From Nonomuraea endophytica (GTDB taxonomy: Bacteria > Actinomycetota > Actinomycetes > Streptosporangiales > Streptosporangiaceae), in NCBI RefSeq assembly GCF_014203235.1, contig NZ_JACHIN010000015.1:160097-224096 (forward strand): a stretch of 64,000 nt of DNA, read 5' to 3'. The translations under genes and the position numbers were made by a program. The notes beneath the pieces were generated by a model. It saw only the letters and a program-made list of their open reading frames with translations. It ran no database searches and was not told the DNA's origin. Position 1 is the first letter of the stretch; each line of letters opens with the position of its first letter. Shown in pieces: positions 1 through 9,371 of this stretch.

Positions 1-593
1 AGCGCTTCCTGCAGCGCGTCACCAACTGCCTGAACGCCTCCTGGAGCAGCCAGTTCCGCAAGGCGGGCCTGTCGTTCAGCAAGCCGCGCCTGCGGATCAT
101 CACCAAGAAGGTCCGGACCGCCTGCGGCCCGTGGAGCGCGGGGGCCGACGGCATCTACTGCTCGGGCGACCGCACGATGTACATGCTGATCACCAAGACG
201 CAGCTGCGCAACCCGTACGCCCTGGGCATCACCCGCCTGATGGCGCACGAGTACGGTCACCACGTCCAGCAGATCTCCGGCATCTGGAACTACTACTGGG
301 CGGCCCGCAACAGCTCGGGCAAGTCGATGCAGCTCCAGTTGTCGCGCCGCTCCGAGCTTCAGGCCGAGTGCTTCTCCTCGGTCTTCATGAACACCGTGGC
401 CGACTCCCTGCCGGTCAACCAGGACGAGTGGGACCAGACGGTCGACTGGTTCCGCAAGAACGGTCACAAGGCCTGGGCCCAGAACGACCACGGCAAGGGC
501 TCCTCGCAGGCCTTCTGGATGAACCGGGGCTTCAACTCCGGCCAGGTGGGCTCGTGCAACACGTGGAAGGTCTCCGCCCGCTACGTCGCATAG
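1..593 (+). CDS. Neutral zinc metallopeptidase, 5' end outside window
   Basis: Seen: the frame is open from base 3 and ends at TAG 591-593, so the start and any signal peptide lie upstream of the window. The visible part has the family's landmarks in order: a CLN..W block, a CG...YC pair of cysteines, the zinc-binding HEYGHH helix, the ELQAEC block that supplies the third (Glu) ligand, an HGKG segment and a C-terminal CNTW. Known: this is the putative neutral zinc metallopeptidase family (YpfJ-like, PF04228), usually exported. Context: it is the first visible member of a tandem array of four paralogues, so the array may extend further upstream. Substrate unknown; extracellular proteolysis is an inference. 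Confidence 0.9.
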   Translation, partial: RFLQRVTNCLNASWSSQFRKAGLSFSKPRLRIITKKVRTACGPWSAGADGIYCSGDRTMYMLITKTQLRNPYALGITRLMAHEYGHHVQQISGIWNYYWAARNSSGKSMQLQLSRRSELQAECFSSVFMNTVADSLPVNQDEWDQTVDWFRKNGHKAWAQNDHGKGSSQAFWMNRGFNSGQVGSCNTWKVSARYVA

Positions 594-625
594 CCCCTTA
601 GTCCTCCTACAGCCCGAAATATCAT

Positions 626-667
626 CACATTGCGGTCCGTGCCCCCCGCGGCACGGGCCGCAATGTG
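626..667 (+). terminator. Strong hairpin between metallopeptidase genes 1 and 2
   Basis: An 18-nt arm beginning CACATTGCGG (626-643) pairs with 650-667 across a 6-nt loop, with a single T-G wobble. It begins 32 bases after the first gene's stop. It lacks a T-run, as is common for actinobacterial terminators. It probably ends the upstream transcript, so the second paralogue would need its own promoter. Confidence 0.7.
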
Positions 668-706
668 CTTTACCTACGGCATATGCGCCAAATAAGGTGC
701 CTTCTC

Positions 707-1474
707 ATGCGTACCCCCTTTTTGGCGCTGATTTCCGGCGCCCTGGCGAGCGTGCTGTTCACCGGTGTCGCCTACGCCGCTCCGCCCTCCTACTCACCGG
801 TGCTGACCAAGAACCCGGTCTACAAGACAGGTGCGCTGGAGCTCAAGGAATGTGACGAGCAGCCGGTCCAGAGCGGGGACCTGGACGACGCCCGTGTCTA
901 CCTCGAGTTCCTCATGGACTGCCTGAACGAGTCCTGGAGCAGGCAGCTGGCCAAGAAGAACATCCCCTTCAGCAAGCCGGGCTTCGAGGTCATCGCCAAG
1001 CCGGGCGCGCGGACCTCGTGTGGCAGGTTCCCGGCGGGCGCGCAGGCCATCTACTGCCCGAAGAACAAGAAGATCACCTTCCTGCTCGACGAGGCGATCC
1101 TGGCCGAGCCGTTCGAGCTGTTCCTGATGGAGGTCCTGGCCCACGAGTACGGTCACCACATCCAGCAGCTCACCGGCATGCTGAGGATCGTCGACAACGT
1201 CAAGGGCAAGAGCAAGGCCCGCCTGTTCGACGAGAGCCGCCGGGTCGAGCTGCAGGCCGAGTGCATGTCGGGCGCGTTCATCGGCTCGGTCTGGCACTCG
1301 CTGGGCCGGCGTGAGTTCGACTTCCGCTACATCGTGAAGGTCGCCGAGAACGGCTACGACTTCCGTTCGCACGGCAAGGCCAAGAACATCGCCTGGTGGC
1401 TCAAGCGCGGCTTCGACGCCGAGTCCCCCAGCGCGTGCAACACCTGGGCGGCGCCGAAATCCCGGGTCTCCTAA
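707..1474 (+). CDS. Secreted neutral zinc metallopeptidase, paralogue 2
   Basis: Start ATG 707 is chosen because AAGGTG lies 8 bases upstream and because the protein then begins with a classical signal peptide (MRTP, hydrophobic core, cleavage near AYA-AP). The product is 255 residues. The zinc site HEYGHH is intact, followed by the RRVELQAEC helix, HGKAKN and the terminal CNTW. Paired cysteines before the zinc helix suggest disulphides in an exported protein. It follows the first paralogue after a strong hairpin and is separated from paralogue 3 by 35 bases. Function is inferred from the family; no substrate can be deduced. Confidence 0.9.
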   Translation: MRTPFLALISGALASVLFTGVAYAAPPSYSPVLTKNPVYKTGALELKECDEQPVQSGDLDDARVYLEFLMDCLNESWSRQLAKKNIPFSKPGFEVIAKPGARTSCGRFPAGAQAIYCPKNKKITFLLDEAILAEPFELFLMEVLAHEYGHHIQQLTGMLRIVDNVKGKSKARLFDESRRVELQAECMSGAFIGSVWHSLGRREFDFRYIVKVAENGYDFRSHGKAKNIAWWLKRGFDAESPSACNTWAAPKSRVS

Positions 1475-1509
1475 CCGGAGCACCCCGAACTGGTCTAGGA
1501 TCCGCGATC

Positions 1510-2280
1510 GTGCGACTTCCCCTTATTGCGGCATCTATGTGCATGATCGCGGGTCTGACCATTTCCGGTACGGCCAGCGCCTCGACAGAACCGGCGGCCG
1601 CCGTGCCGCCCGCCGTACTGACCCAGAACAAGATCTACCGCTCCGGCACCACGTCGGCGCTCTCGTGCGCCATTCCGGAGATCCGCCGGGGAAGCGCCGC
1701 CTCGCTCAGAGCCTTCCACATCGGGATGGCCCGGTGCGCCAACCGCTTCTGGACGGCCAGGTTCAAGGCCGCGGGGCTGCGGTACACGCCGCCGAAGGTG
1801 CAGGTGACGACGGGCAGCCGGTCGGTCTGCGGGAAGATCACCAGCAACGGCGCGCAGTACTGCCCGCAGCAGCGCACGGTCGCCATCCGGATCATGAAGC
1901 GGGATCTGACCGACCCGTTCAAGATGAACATCGCGCACTCGGTCGCCCACGAGTGGGGACACCACGTCCAGCACCTCACCGGCATCCTGACCGCGCAGAA
2001 CGCCATGTACTGGCGCTCGTCGAGCAGCGCGCGCACGATCCTCAGCCACCGCCTGGAGATGCAGGCCGAGTGCTTCGCGGGCGCCTTCTACAGCTCCACC
2101 CTCGAATCCATCAATCCCGGCATCACCTGGGACCAGTGGATGGAGTCGGTCAGCAGGGCCGGGGAGAGCAAGACCCACGGACGGCCGGCCAATCTCGCCT
2201 ATTGGCAGAACCGCGGTTACGGCGGCCGTTCGGCGCAGTACTGCAACACGTGGAAGGCGGGAAAGTCACGCGTTCTCTGA
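1510..2280 (+). CDS. Secreted neutral zinc metallopeptidase, paralogue 3 (HEWGHH variant)
   Basis: The likely start is GTG 1510: AGGAT lies just upstream and the translation then opens with a signal peptide (hydrophobic core, ASA cleavage region). An in-frame ATG at 1396 would overlap the previous gene by about 80 bases and precede the signal peptide, so it is rejected. The product is 256 residues. The zinc helix reads HEWGHH where all other copies here read HEYGHH; both histidines and the Glu are kept, so activity should be possible. The third-ligand block is LEMQAEC. This is the most divergent member of the array. Confidence 0.87.
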   Translation: MRLPLIAASMCMIAGLTISGTASASTEPAAAVPPAVLTQNKIYRSGTTSALSCAIPEIRRGSAASLRAFHIGMARCANRFWTARFKAAGLRYTPPKVQVTTGSRSVCGKITSNGAQYCPQQRTVAIRIMKRDLTDPFKMNIAHSVAHEWGHHVQHLTGILTAQNAMYWRSSSSARTILSHRLEMQAECFAGAFYSSTLESINPGITWDQWMESVSRAGESKTHGRPANLAYWQNRGYGGRSAQYCNTWKAGKSRVL

Positions 2281-2321
2281 ATGGCAATTGATTGTCAAGC
2301 TGGACGTATCACACTTTCTCT

Positions 2322-3110
2322 ATGAGGTTCCCCCTTTATGCCGTGGTGTCGGTCCTCCTGGCCGGGGTAGTCCTGGCCGGTGCGACGGGCGCCGCGGCCG
2401 CGTCCGCGTACCCGATCAAGAGTGCGGTCCTGACCAAGAACACGCTGTACAGGACCGGCGCGCTGGCGCCGGGGGCCTGTGTGGAGAAGCCGGTCGCGGC
2501 GGGGAGCGTGGCGCGGGCCAAGGCCTACGTCCGCACCGTCTACACGTGCCTCAACAAGGCCTGGCGCGCGCACTTCACCGGCGCGGGGCTGGAGTTCGGG
2601 CAGCCGTCGCTGACGTTCGTCACCAAGAAGAGCGCCCGCTTCTGCGGCGAGAAGTGGGCCGACCAGGCGGGCAGCTACTGCGTCGAGTCGCGGCGCTTCG
2701 CCATCAGCCTTGACCGCAAGATGCTGGAGGACCCCTCCGACCTGTTCCTCATGGACGTGGTCGCGCACGAGTACGGGCACCACCTCCAGAACATCGCCGG
2801 CATGCACCGCGCCTACGTCTACGAGCCATACCGGAGCAAGAAGGAGGAACTGGAGCAGACACGCCGGTTCGAGCTCCAGGCCGAGTGCCTGGCCGGGGTC
2901 TTCATGGGCAGCGTGTGGGAGTCGCTGGACCGTACCGAGGACGACTGGGACTACCTGCTGGACATCGTCAAGAGCTCCGGCGACGAGACCACGAAGATCA
3001 AGGACCACGGCAAGGGCAGGAACCAGCGCTACTGGCTCGACCGGGGCTTCACCGCCGCCGCCCCGTCGGCCTGCAACACCTGGACCGCCCCTGCCTCGCG
3101 GGTCGCCTAG
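2322..3110 (+). CDS. Secreted neutral zinc metallopeptidase, paralogue 4
   Basis: Start ATG 2322 gives a clean signal peptide (MRFPLYAVV, hydrophobic run, cleavage near AAA-SA). No convincing ribosome-binding site precedes it; an in-frame TTG at 2292 is less plausible. The product is 262 residues with HEYGHH, RRFELQAEC, KDHGKG and CNTW landmarks. It lies 41 bases after paralogue 3, so genes 2 to 4 may share a transcript. Its TAG stop shares the tetranucleotide CTAG (3107-3110) with the stop of the convergent serine hydrolase gene. Confidence 0.9.
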   Translation: MRFPLYAVVSVLLAGVVLAGATGAAAASAYPIKSAVLTKNTLYRTGALAPGACVEKPVAAGSVARAKAYVRTVYTCLNKAWRAHFTGAGLEFGQPSLTFVTKKSARFCGEKWADQAGSYCVESRRFAISLDRKMLEDPSDLFLMDVVAHEYGHHLQNIAGMHRAYVYEPYRSKKEELEQTRRFELQAECLAGVFMGSVWESLDRTEDDWDYLLDIVKSSGDETTKIKDHGKGRNQRYWLDRGFTAAAPSACNTWTAPASRVA

Positions 3111-4258
3111 GACGCGCAGAGCGCGCGGTCGATCAGGTCGCCGGCCGCCTTCTCCTGCTTCAGCGACCGCTCGTCACCGATCTGCGTGGACATGAAGACC
3201 ACGACGCTGCGCCGGCCGTCGGCGCTGACGCCGGTGCGCGTCTTGTAGCCGTAGTCGTCGCCGCCGTGGTGCCAGTAGAGGCCGCCGCACGACAGCGGGC
3301 GGGAGCTGAGGCCGAGCCCGTAGCGCGCGCCCGGCCAGACGGCCTCGTGGGCGGGCGCGCGCACGGTCTTCTTCATCTGCGCGAGCTGCGCGGCCGGCAG
3401 CAGCTTGCCGCCCAGCAGCGCGCGGAGGAACCGGCCGGTGTCGGCTGTCGTCGAGATCAGCCCGCCGGCCGCGTCGCCGTCGAACTTCGAGGTGAGGTCC
3501 ACGGGCTTGGCCGGCGGCATGACGAGGTAGCCCCTGGCGTGCGGCTTGGGCACCTCGTTCGACCTGCCCGACCACAAGGTACGGCTCAGCCCCAGCGGCT
3601 TGCTCACCCGGGCCGCCACCTCCTTGTGCCACGGCCTGCCGGTCGCCTTCTCGATGATCAGGCTGATGAGGAGGTAGCCCGTGTTGTTGTAGCGCCACTC
3701 GGCGCCCGGCCGGAACTCCGGCTTGTGCCTGACCGCCTTCGCCACGATCTCCGCCTCGGTGAAGCGGTCGTAGCGGTGCTCCAGGATCTCCTCGATCGAG
3801 CCGTAGCCCGGGTAGGCGTCGTAGAGGCCGCTGGTGTGCTGGAGCAGCATGCGTAGCGTGATCTTGTCGCCGTCGTTGCCGTTGCCCCGGACGACGCCGG
3901 GCAGGAGCTTCTCCACGGTGTCGTCGAGCGACATCCTGCCCTCGGCGACCAGTTGCAGCGCCACGGTGGCCACGAACGTCTTGGTGGTGCTGGCGATCCT
4001 GCTGTAGCCGTTGGCGGGGACCGGGCGACGGGTGCCGTGGACGGCCGTGCCGGCGGTGGCCACCAGATCCTCGCCCCGGTCGGTGACCCTCGCCTGGACG
4101 CCGATCGTGCCCACCTCCTTGATGGCGTCGACGTCACGTTGCAGGTCGGCCCTGCCGTAGCCGGGGCGGGCGGTCGCGCCGGCCCCGGCGGGCAGCGCGA
4201 CGGACAGGACGGCCGCGGTGACCGCGGTGAACAAGGCTGCTCGATAGGTGGGGCGCAT
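3107..4258 (-). CDS. Secreted serine hydrolase, beta-lactamase / DD-peptidase fold
   Basis: Start ATG 4258 is preceded by GGAGAAGAG and gives a signal peptide (cleavage near AGA-TA) in a 383-residue protein. Penicillin-binding-protein-like motifs are visible: S90-T-T-K93 (nucleophile and base), Y190-N-N192 and H330-H-G332. Known: such class C-like proteins (PF00144) include D-alanyl-D-alanine carboxypeptidases, esterases and beta-lactamases, which sequence alone does not separate. Inferred: acts outside the membrane on peptidoglycan peptides or esters. A perfect inverted repeat in its leader (4271-4297) suggests repressor control. Confidence 0.88.
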   Translation of the reverse strand: MRPTYRAALFTAVTAAVLSVALPAGAGATARPGYGRADLQRDVDAIKEVGTIGVQARVTDRGEDLVATAGTAVHGTRRPVPANGYSRIASTTKTFVATVALQLVAEGRMSLDDTVEKLLPGVVRGNGNDGDKITLRMLLQHTSGLYDAYPGYGSIEEILEHRYDRFTEAEIVAKAVRHKPEFRPGAEWRYNNTGYLLISLIIEKATGRPWHKEVAARVSKPLGLSRTLWSGRSNEVPKPHARGYLVMPPAKPVDLTSKFDGDAAGGLISTTADTGRFLRALLGGKLLPAAQLAQMKKTVRAPAHEAVWPGARYGLGLSSRPLSCGGLYWHHGGDDYGYKTRTGVSADGRRSVVVFMSTQIGDERSLKQEKAAGDLIDRALCAS

Positions 4259-4270
4259 GAACTCTTCTCC

Positions 4271-4297
4271 GTGTCGGAATGCCGCTGTATCCGACAC
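4271..4297 (-). promoter_or_regulatory. Inverted repeat operator candidate before serine hydrolase
   Basis: GTGTCGGA (4271-4278) and TCCGACAC (4290-4297) form perfect 8-bp arms around an 11-bp spacer, only 13 bases upstream of the start codon. The size and spacing suit a dimeric TetR-like or similar repressor. No regulator gene sits next to it, so the binding protein is unknown. Confidence 0.55.
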
Positions 4298-4393
4298 TAG
4301 GAACACGATCATGCTTGGGGATCGGCCGTACGCCCGGTCTCGCCCTCGGTCAGCCGGACGATCCACCCCGGGTCCGGGCAACTTTGGATGCGC

Positions 4394-5602
4394 TCAGCCG
4401 CCCGCGCGGGCCAGGACCTCGAGCGGGTCGGCCAGCACGTGGGCGAAGGCCAGTTCGGCGGCGCCCACGAGGGTCGCGTCGTCGGCCAGCGCGGAGGTGC
4501 GCAGGCGCAGCTTCTCCCGCTGGGGCGCCAGGGCGCTGACCGCCATCCGACTGCGCACCTGCGCGGCCGAGCCGAGATAGACCTCGCGCAGCATGCCGCC
4601 GAAGATCACCATCTCCGGGTTGAACAGGTTGACCAGGTTCGCCACGCCCAGCCCCAGCCAGTCGCCGACCTGGCGCAGCGCCTCCTGGGCGACGATGTCC
4701 CCCCGGTCGGCGGCGTCGACCACGTTGCGTACCGCGTCGCGGCCCTGGTGGCCCTCCTCCGGGCTCCGGCCCGCCGCCTCCAGCAGGGCCCGCTCGCCCA
4801 CCTCGGCCTCCAGGCAGCCGCGCGAGCCGCAGGCGCACTGCCCGCCGCCCGGGTTGATCACCATGTGGCCGATCTCACCGCCGTAGCCGTCGTGGCCGCC
4901 GAGCAGGTGGCCGCCGGCGATGATCCCGCCGCCCACGCCGACGTCCCCGTGCAGGTAGACCAGGTCGCGCACGCCCACGCCCACGCCTCGGCTGTGCTCG
5001 GCGAGCGCGGCCAGGTTCGCGTCGTTGCCCACGCTCACCGGCAGCCCGAAGGCCAGCCTCCTGCCCAGGGCCTCGCCGAAGGGCGCCTCGTCGGCGTGCA
5101 GGTTCGGGCCGAACCTGATCACGCCGTCGCTTCTGCGCACGCCGCCTGACACGGCGGCGCCCGCCCCGACGCAGACGGCGTCGTGGCGGGCCTTGCGCCG
5201 CATCTGCCGGGCCGCGGCGGCCAGTTCCCCGGTCAGCTCCGTCAGGTCGAACGGGCCGCGCCGCCGTACCGACTCCCTGCGGTCGAGGATCACTCCGCCC
5301 AGCCCGACGCGCGCGACGGCCAGGCGGTCGGGACCCACGTCGAAGGCGAAGACGTAGACGCGCGCCGACTCCGGGCGCACCACCAGCGACGGGCGGCCGG
5401 CGCGGCCGGTCTCGCGCGGCAGTTCCTCGCGCACCAGGCCCGCCGCGGTCAGGTCGGAGGTGAGCGCCATGATGGTGCTGCGGTTCAGGCCCATCCGCGA
5501 GGTCAGCTCGGCACGTGAGATCGGCCCGCCCAGATGGACATGGCGCAGCAGCGTGCCGAGGTTGTGCCGCCTGATGTCCTCCTGGGATGGCCCCGCCCGC
5601 AT
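4394..5602 (-). CDS. ROK family transcriptional repressor
   Basis: A 402-residue ROK (repressor, ORF, kinase) protein. An N-terminal winged helix (about residues 15-75, including ISRAELTSRMGLNRSTIM) precedes the sugar-binding ROK domain. The ROK zinc motif is present as CACGSRGCLE, with an upstream GxGGG-containing sugar-kinase-like segment (GVGGGIIAGG). Known: XylR/NagC-type members bind a sugar and repress its transport genes. Its ATG overlaps the permease stop by one base (TGATG), so it is translated with the transporter and is very probably its regulator. Candidate operators lie upstream of the binding-protein gene at 8831-8909. Confidence 0.9.
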   Translation of the reverse strand: MRAGPSQEDIRRHNLGTLLRHVHLGGPISRAELTSRMGLNRSTIMALTSDLTAAGLVREELPRETGRAGRPSLVVRPESARVYVFAFDVGPDRLAVARVGLGGVILDRRESVRRRGPFDLTELTGELAAAARQMRRKARHDAVCVGAGAAVSGGVRRSDGVIRFGPNLHADEAPFGEALGRRLAFGLPVSVGNDANLAALAEHSRGVGVGVRDLVYLHGDVGVGGGIIAGGHLLGGHDGYGGEIGHMVINPGGGQCACGSRGCLEAEVGERALLEAAGRSPEEGHQGRDAVRNVVDAADRGDIVAQEALRQVGDWLGLGVANLVNLFNPEMVIFGGMLREVYLGSAAQVRSRMAVSALAPQREKLRLRTSALADDATLVGAAELAFAHVLADPLEVLARAGG

Positions 5603-6857
5603 CACCTCAGACCCGCTGCGGCCGCCCGCCTGCGCGCCAGCGCGTCGACGCCCGCGGCCAGCAAGAGGACAGATCCGGTGACCAGGTATTTCACGCTGGA
5701 ACCGTACTGCATCAGGCCCATGCCGTTTTCGATGACCGCCACCACGGCCCCGCCCAGCACGGCGTCGAGGACCCTCCCCTTGCCGCCGAACAGGCTCGTC
5801 CCGCCGATCACCGCAGCTCCGACGGCATACAGCAGGACCGTGCTGCCTCCGGTGTTCGGGTCGACGGAGTTGGCGCGGGAGGCGGCGATGATCCCGCCGA
5901 TCGCGGCCATCGACGAGCAGATCACGAACGCGCCGATCTTGATGCGGTCGACGTCGATGCCGGCCCTGCGGGCCGCCTCCGCGTTCCCGCCGACCGCGTA
6001 GATGTGCCGTCCGAAGGGCATACGGCGCAGCACGAACGTCCACAGGACCAGCAGCGCCAGGATGACCGGCACCACGATGGGCACGCCGGTGAGCGAGATC
6101 GTCAGCGGGTTGCGGCTGCGCTCCAGGTTCAGGACGTAGACGGCGAGCCCGGCGATGACCGCCAGGCTGCCCACCCGCGCGGCGATCAGCGAGAACGGGT
6201 CGGCCACCAGCCCGCGGGCGGCCCGGCGGCGGGCCCGGGTGAGCTGGACCGCCGCGTAGATCACCACGCTGACGGCGTAGAGCGCCCAGCCGAGCGCGGG
6301 CGTCATGTTCTTGGTCGCGATGGCGACGACGACCGGGTCGACGATGGAGATGTTGGTGCCCTCGTCCAGCATGATCAGCACCACGCCCTGGAAGGCGAGG
6401 AAGGCGGCCAGCGTGACGACGAAGGACGGGATGCCGACCTTGGCCACCAGTGAGCCCAGGACCACCCCGATCACCGAGCCGGTGAGGATGGCCGCGACCA
6501 CGGCCACGTACCAGGGTTGGCCGAGGTCGGTGAGGGTCACGGCGAGCACCGCCGCGCAGACGCCGCTGGCGAAGCCGGCCGACAGGTCGATCTCGCCCAG
6601 CAGCAGGACGAAGACCAGGCCCATCGCGATGACGGTCACCGCGGCGCCCTGGGTGAACAGGTTGGCGAAGTTGATGGCGGTCAGGAACGAGGGCCGGGCG
6701 ATCGCGAAGACCGTGCAGAGCACGACCAGGCCGATGACGGCGGGCAGCGCGCCCATGTCGCCGCCGCGGACCCGCTCCCCGTAGGCGCGGGCGCTGTGCC
6801 CGATCGACGGCGCCTGCACCGCCGCGATGATGGCCTCTTTGTCCTGCACGAGCTTGC

Positions 6858-6861
<4 letters not shown>
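5602..6861 (-). CDS. Sugar ABC transporter permease (XylH-like)
   Basis: A 419-residue integral membrane protein with about ten hydrophobic segments and the branched-chain/ribose-type permease fold (PF02653), including an EIDLSAGF segment typical of the family. The ATG overlaps the ATPase stop by four bases (ATGA). Known: homologues form the channel of CUT2-type importers for xylose, ribose or similar sugars. A roughly 30-residue cytoplasmic N-terminus precedes the first membrane segment. Xylose is the best guess because of the binding protein, but specificity cannot be fixed from sequence. Confidence 0.9.
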
Positions 6862-7613
<752 letters not shown>

Positions 7614-7632
7614 GGGGCTCCCTCGGAGGAGG

Positions 7633-7667
7633 GTACGGCAGGCCGCCTTGTGGGCCGCTTGCCGTAC
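7633..7667 (-). terminator. Intercistronic hairpin between binding protein and ATPase genes
   Basis: GTACGGCA (7633-7640) pairs perfectly with TGCCGTAC (7660-7667), with extra imperfect pairing inside. Such stem-loops after a solute-binding-protein gene commonly stabilise the upstream message or partly terminate, giving an excess of binding protein over membrane components. That role is an inference here. Confidence 0.5.
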
Positions 7668-7703
7668 CTTAAGCCGAAATTTCGGGATCTAGAGGGGGTT
7701 GGA

Positions 7704-8813
7704 TTAGCTGATTCCGGCTTCTGTGCACTTGGCGGCGAAGTCGCCGGTGCACAGTTCGTCCTTGGTCACGTAGCCGTCGGCCACGACGTCCTTGACGGTG
7801 TCGAAGGTGATGGGCTGGGGGTCGAGGAGTTCGGCGGGGACGTCGGCGCCGGTCTGGGAGTCCTTGACGGTGCCGCTCGCCGTCGGCTTCTCACCCTTGG
7901 CCAGCGCGACCGCGAGCTTGGCCGCGGCGTCGGCCTCCTTCTTGACGGCTTTGTAGACGGTCATGCACTGGTCGCCCGCCAGGATGTTCTGCAGGCCCTG
8001 GACGGTCGCGTCCTGGCCGGTGACCGGGACCTTCCCGTTGAGGTTGTTCTTCTTCAGCACGGTGATGGCGGCGTTGCCGAGCCCGTCGTTGGCCGCCAGC
8101 ACGCCGGCGATCTTCGGCTGACTGGTGAGCATCTGCTCGAACAGCGTGCCCGCCTTGGTGTTGTCCCACTCGGGCACCGACTCCTCGGGGCCCTTCACGA
8201 ACTCTCCGGCGTCGAACTTGGGCTTCAGGACGCCGTCGTAGCCTTCCTTGAACAGCGTCGCGTTGTTGTCGGTGGGCGAGCCGTTCAGGTAGGCGACGAT
8301 GGGCTTGTCGGCCTTCTTCTCGGCCAGGCACTTGCTCAGGCCCTCGCCCTGCAGGGTGCCGACCTTGGTGTTGTCGAAGCTGACGTAGTAGGCGGCGTTG
8401 CCGCCGAGCGTGAGCCGGTCGTAGTCGATGGTGGGCACGCCCTGCGCCTTGGCCTTGTCGATGACGGTCTTGCCGGTGCCGCTGTCGAGGTTGACGATCA
8501 TCAGCACGGTCGCGCCGTTGGTGATCATCTGGTCGGCGATGGTCTGGAACGCGGACTTGTCGTTCTGGGCGTTCTGGATGTCGAAGGCGACCCCGGCGGC
8601 CGTGAAGGCCTCTCCCAGGAACTTGCGGTCCGCCGTTTCCCAGCGGGCCGAGGACTTGCTGTCGGGCAGGATGACGCCGACCTTGCCGGGCTTGGCGGCA
8701 GCGGTTCCCGTCGTGGCGGTGGCACCGGTGGTGCCGGTGGTCGTGCCGCTCTCGCCCCCGCAGGCGGCCAGACCCAGGATGAGCGCGGCGGCGCCCAGGA
8801 TCCCCTTGCGCAT
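7704..8813 (-). CDS. Sugar-binding lipoprotein (XylF-like)
   Basis: A 369-residue lipoprotein. The signal sequence ends in a lipobox LAAC with Cys18, followed by a Thr/Gly/Ala-rich linker. The periplasmic-binding fold (PF13407) shows VGVILPDS at its start and the YDRL...YYVSFDN segment characteristic of xylose/multiple-sugar binding proteins such as XylF and ChvE. Start ATG 8813 is preceded by GGGAGG. It is first in a four-gene operon (binding protein, ATPase, permease, ROK). Xylose specificity is plausible but not proven. Confidence 0.92.
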   Translation of the reverse strand: MRKGILGAAALILGLAACGGESGTTTGTTGATATTGTAAAKPGKVGVILPDSKSSARWETADRKFLGEAFTAAGVAFDIQNAQNDKSAFQTIADQMITNGATVLMIVNLDSGTGKTVIDKAKAQGVPTIDYDRLTLGGNAAYYVSFDNTKVGTLQGEGLSKCLAEKKADKPIVAYLNGSPTDNNATLFKEGYDGVLKPKFDAGEFVKGPEESVPEWDNTKAGTLFEQMLTSQPKIAGVLAANDGLGNAAITVLKKNNLNGKVPVTGQDATVQGLQNILAGDQCMTVYKAVKKEADAAAKLAVALAKGEKPTASGTVKDSQTGADVPAELLDPQPITFDTVKDVVADGYVTKDELCTGDFAAKCTEAGIS

Positions 8814-8830
8814 GGCAGACCTCCCTGAAT

Positions 8831-8909
8831 GTTGTTTGCGGCAACGTATTCCGCCTGGGACCTCTTGGGAAGGGGCTCCGAGGGCGGAGTTTGTTGTTGC
8901 GCATAACAA
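8831..8909 (-). promoter_or_regulatory. Two related dyads in the sugar operon leader, ROK operator candidates
   Basis: TTGTTGCGCATAACAA (8894-8909) has 5-bp arms TTGTT/AACAA. GTTGTTTGCGGCAAC (8831-8845) shares GTTGTT, GCG and AAC with it, having one base added and one removed in the middle. The two sites are about 60 bp apart upstream of the binding-protein start. A pair of half-conserved sites next to a ROK-regulated operon suggests repressor binding. Confidence 0.45.
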
Positions 8910-8960
8910 TCGTGAAACGTGGGTCTTGCTCGGGTACGCGCTGTCGCGTTGTCTGGGCCC

Positions 8961-9371
8961 ATGAACGATCACCTGGCCATCACCGACCGCCTGGCCACCT
9001 ACGCCTACGCGCTGGACAGCGGCGCCTGGGACCTGCTCGACGAGGTGTTCACCCCCGACGCCGTGCTCGACTACACCTCGGCCGGAGGGATCAAGGGGCC
9101 GTTTCCCGAGGTCAAGGCCTGGCTCGCGGACGTGCTGCCGAACTGGCCGGGACGGCTCCATCTGATCGGCGCCACCCGGGTCGCGGTGCGGGGTGACGCC
9201 GCGGAGGTCTCGGCCTCGTTCACCGACACGCTGGCGCCGAGCAGGGAGCTGGCCAAGCCGTCCGGGATCCTGCAGGGCGGCGGCTGGTATCACCACCGGA
9301 TGGCCAGGACTCCTGATGGTTGGCGGAGCCGGGAACTGGTGGAGGAACAGACCTGGCGCACCATGTACTGA
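8961..9371 (+). CDS. SnoaL-like / NTF2-fold protein
   Basis: A 136-residue protein whose opening (ITDRLATYAYALDSGAWDLLDEVFTPDAVLDYTS) is typical of SnoaL_4 proteins, a cone-shaped alpha+beta fold used by small cyclases, dehydratases and isomerases. Start ATG 8961 is chosen because the domain begins immediately after it; an in-frame start at 8919 would add 14 residues of non-domain sequence. No clear ribosome-binding site. Divergent from the sugar operon. Substrate unknown. Confidence 0.82.
   Translation: MNDHLAITDRLATYAYALDSGAWDLLDEVFTPDAVLDYTSAGGIKGPFPEVKAWLADVLPNWPGRLHLIGATRVAVRGDAAEVSASFTDTLAPSRELAKPSGILQGGGWYHHRMARTPDGWRSRELVEEQTWRTMY

Noticed and set aside
1396..1509. N-terminal extension of metallopeptidase paralogue 3 from ATG 1396
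   Set aside because: It overlaps the previous gene by about 80 bases and would bury the signal peptide inside the protein.
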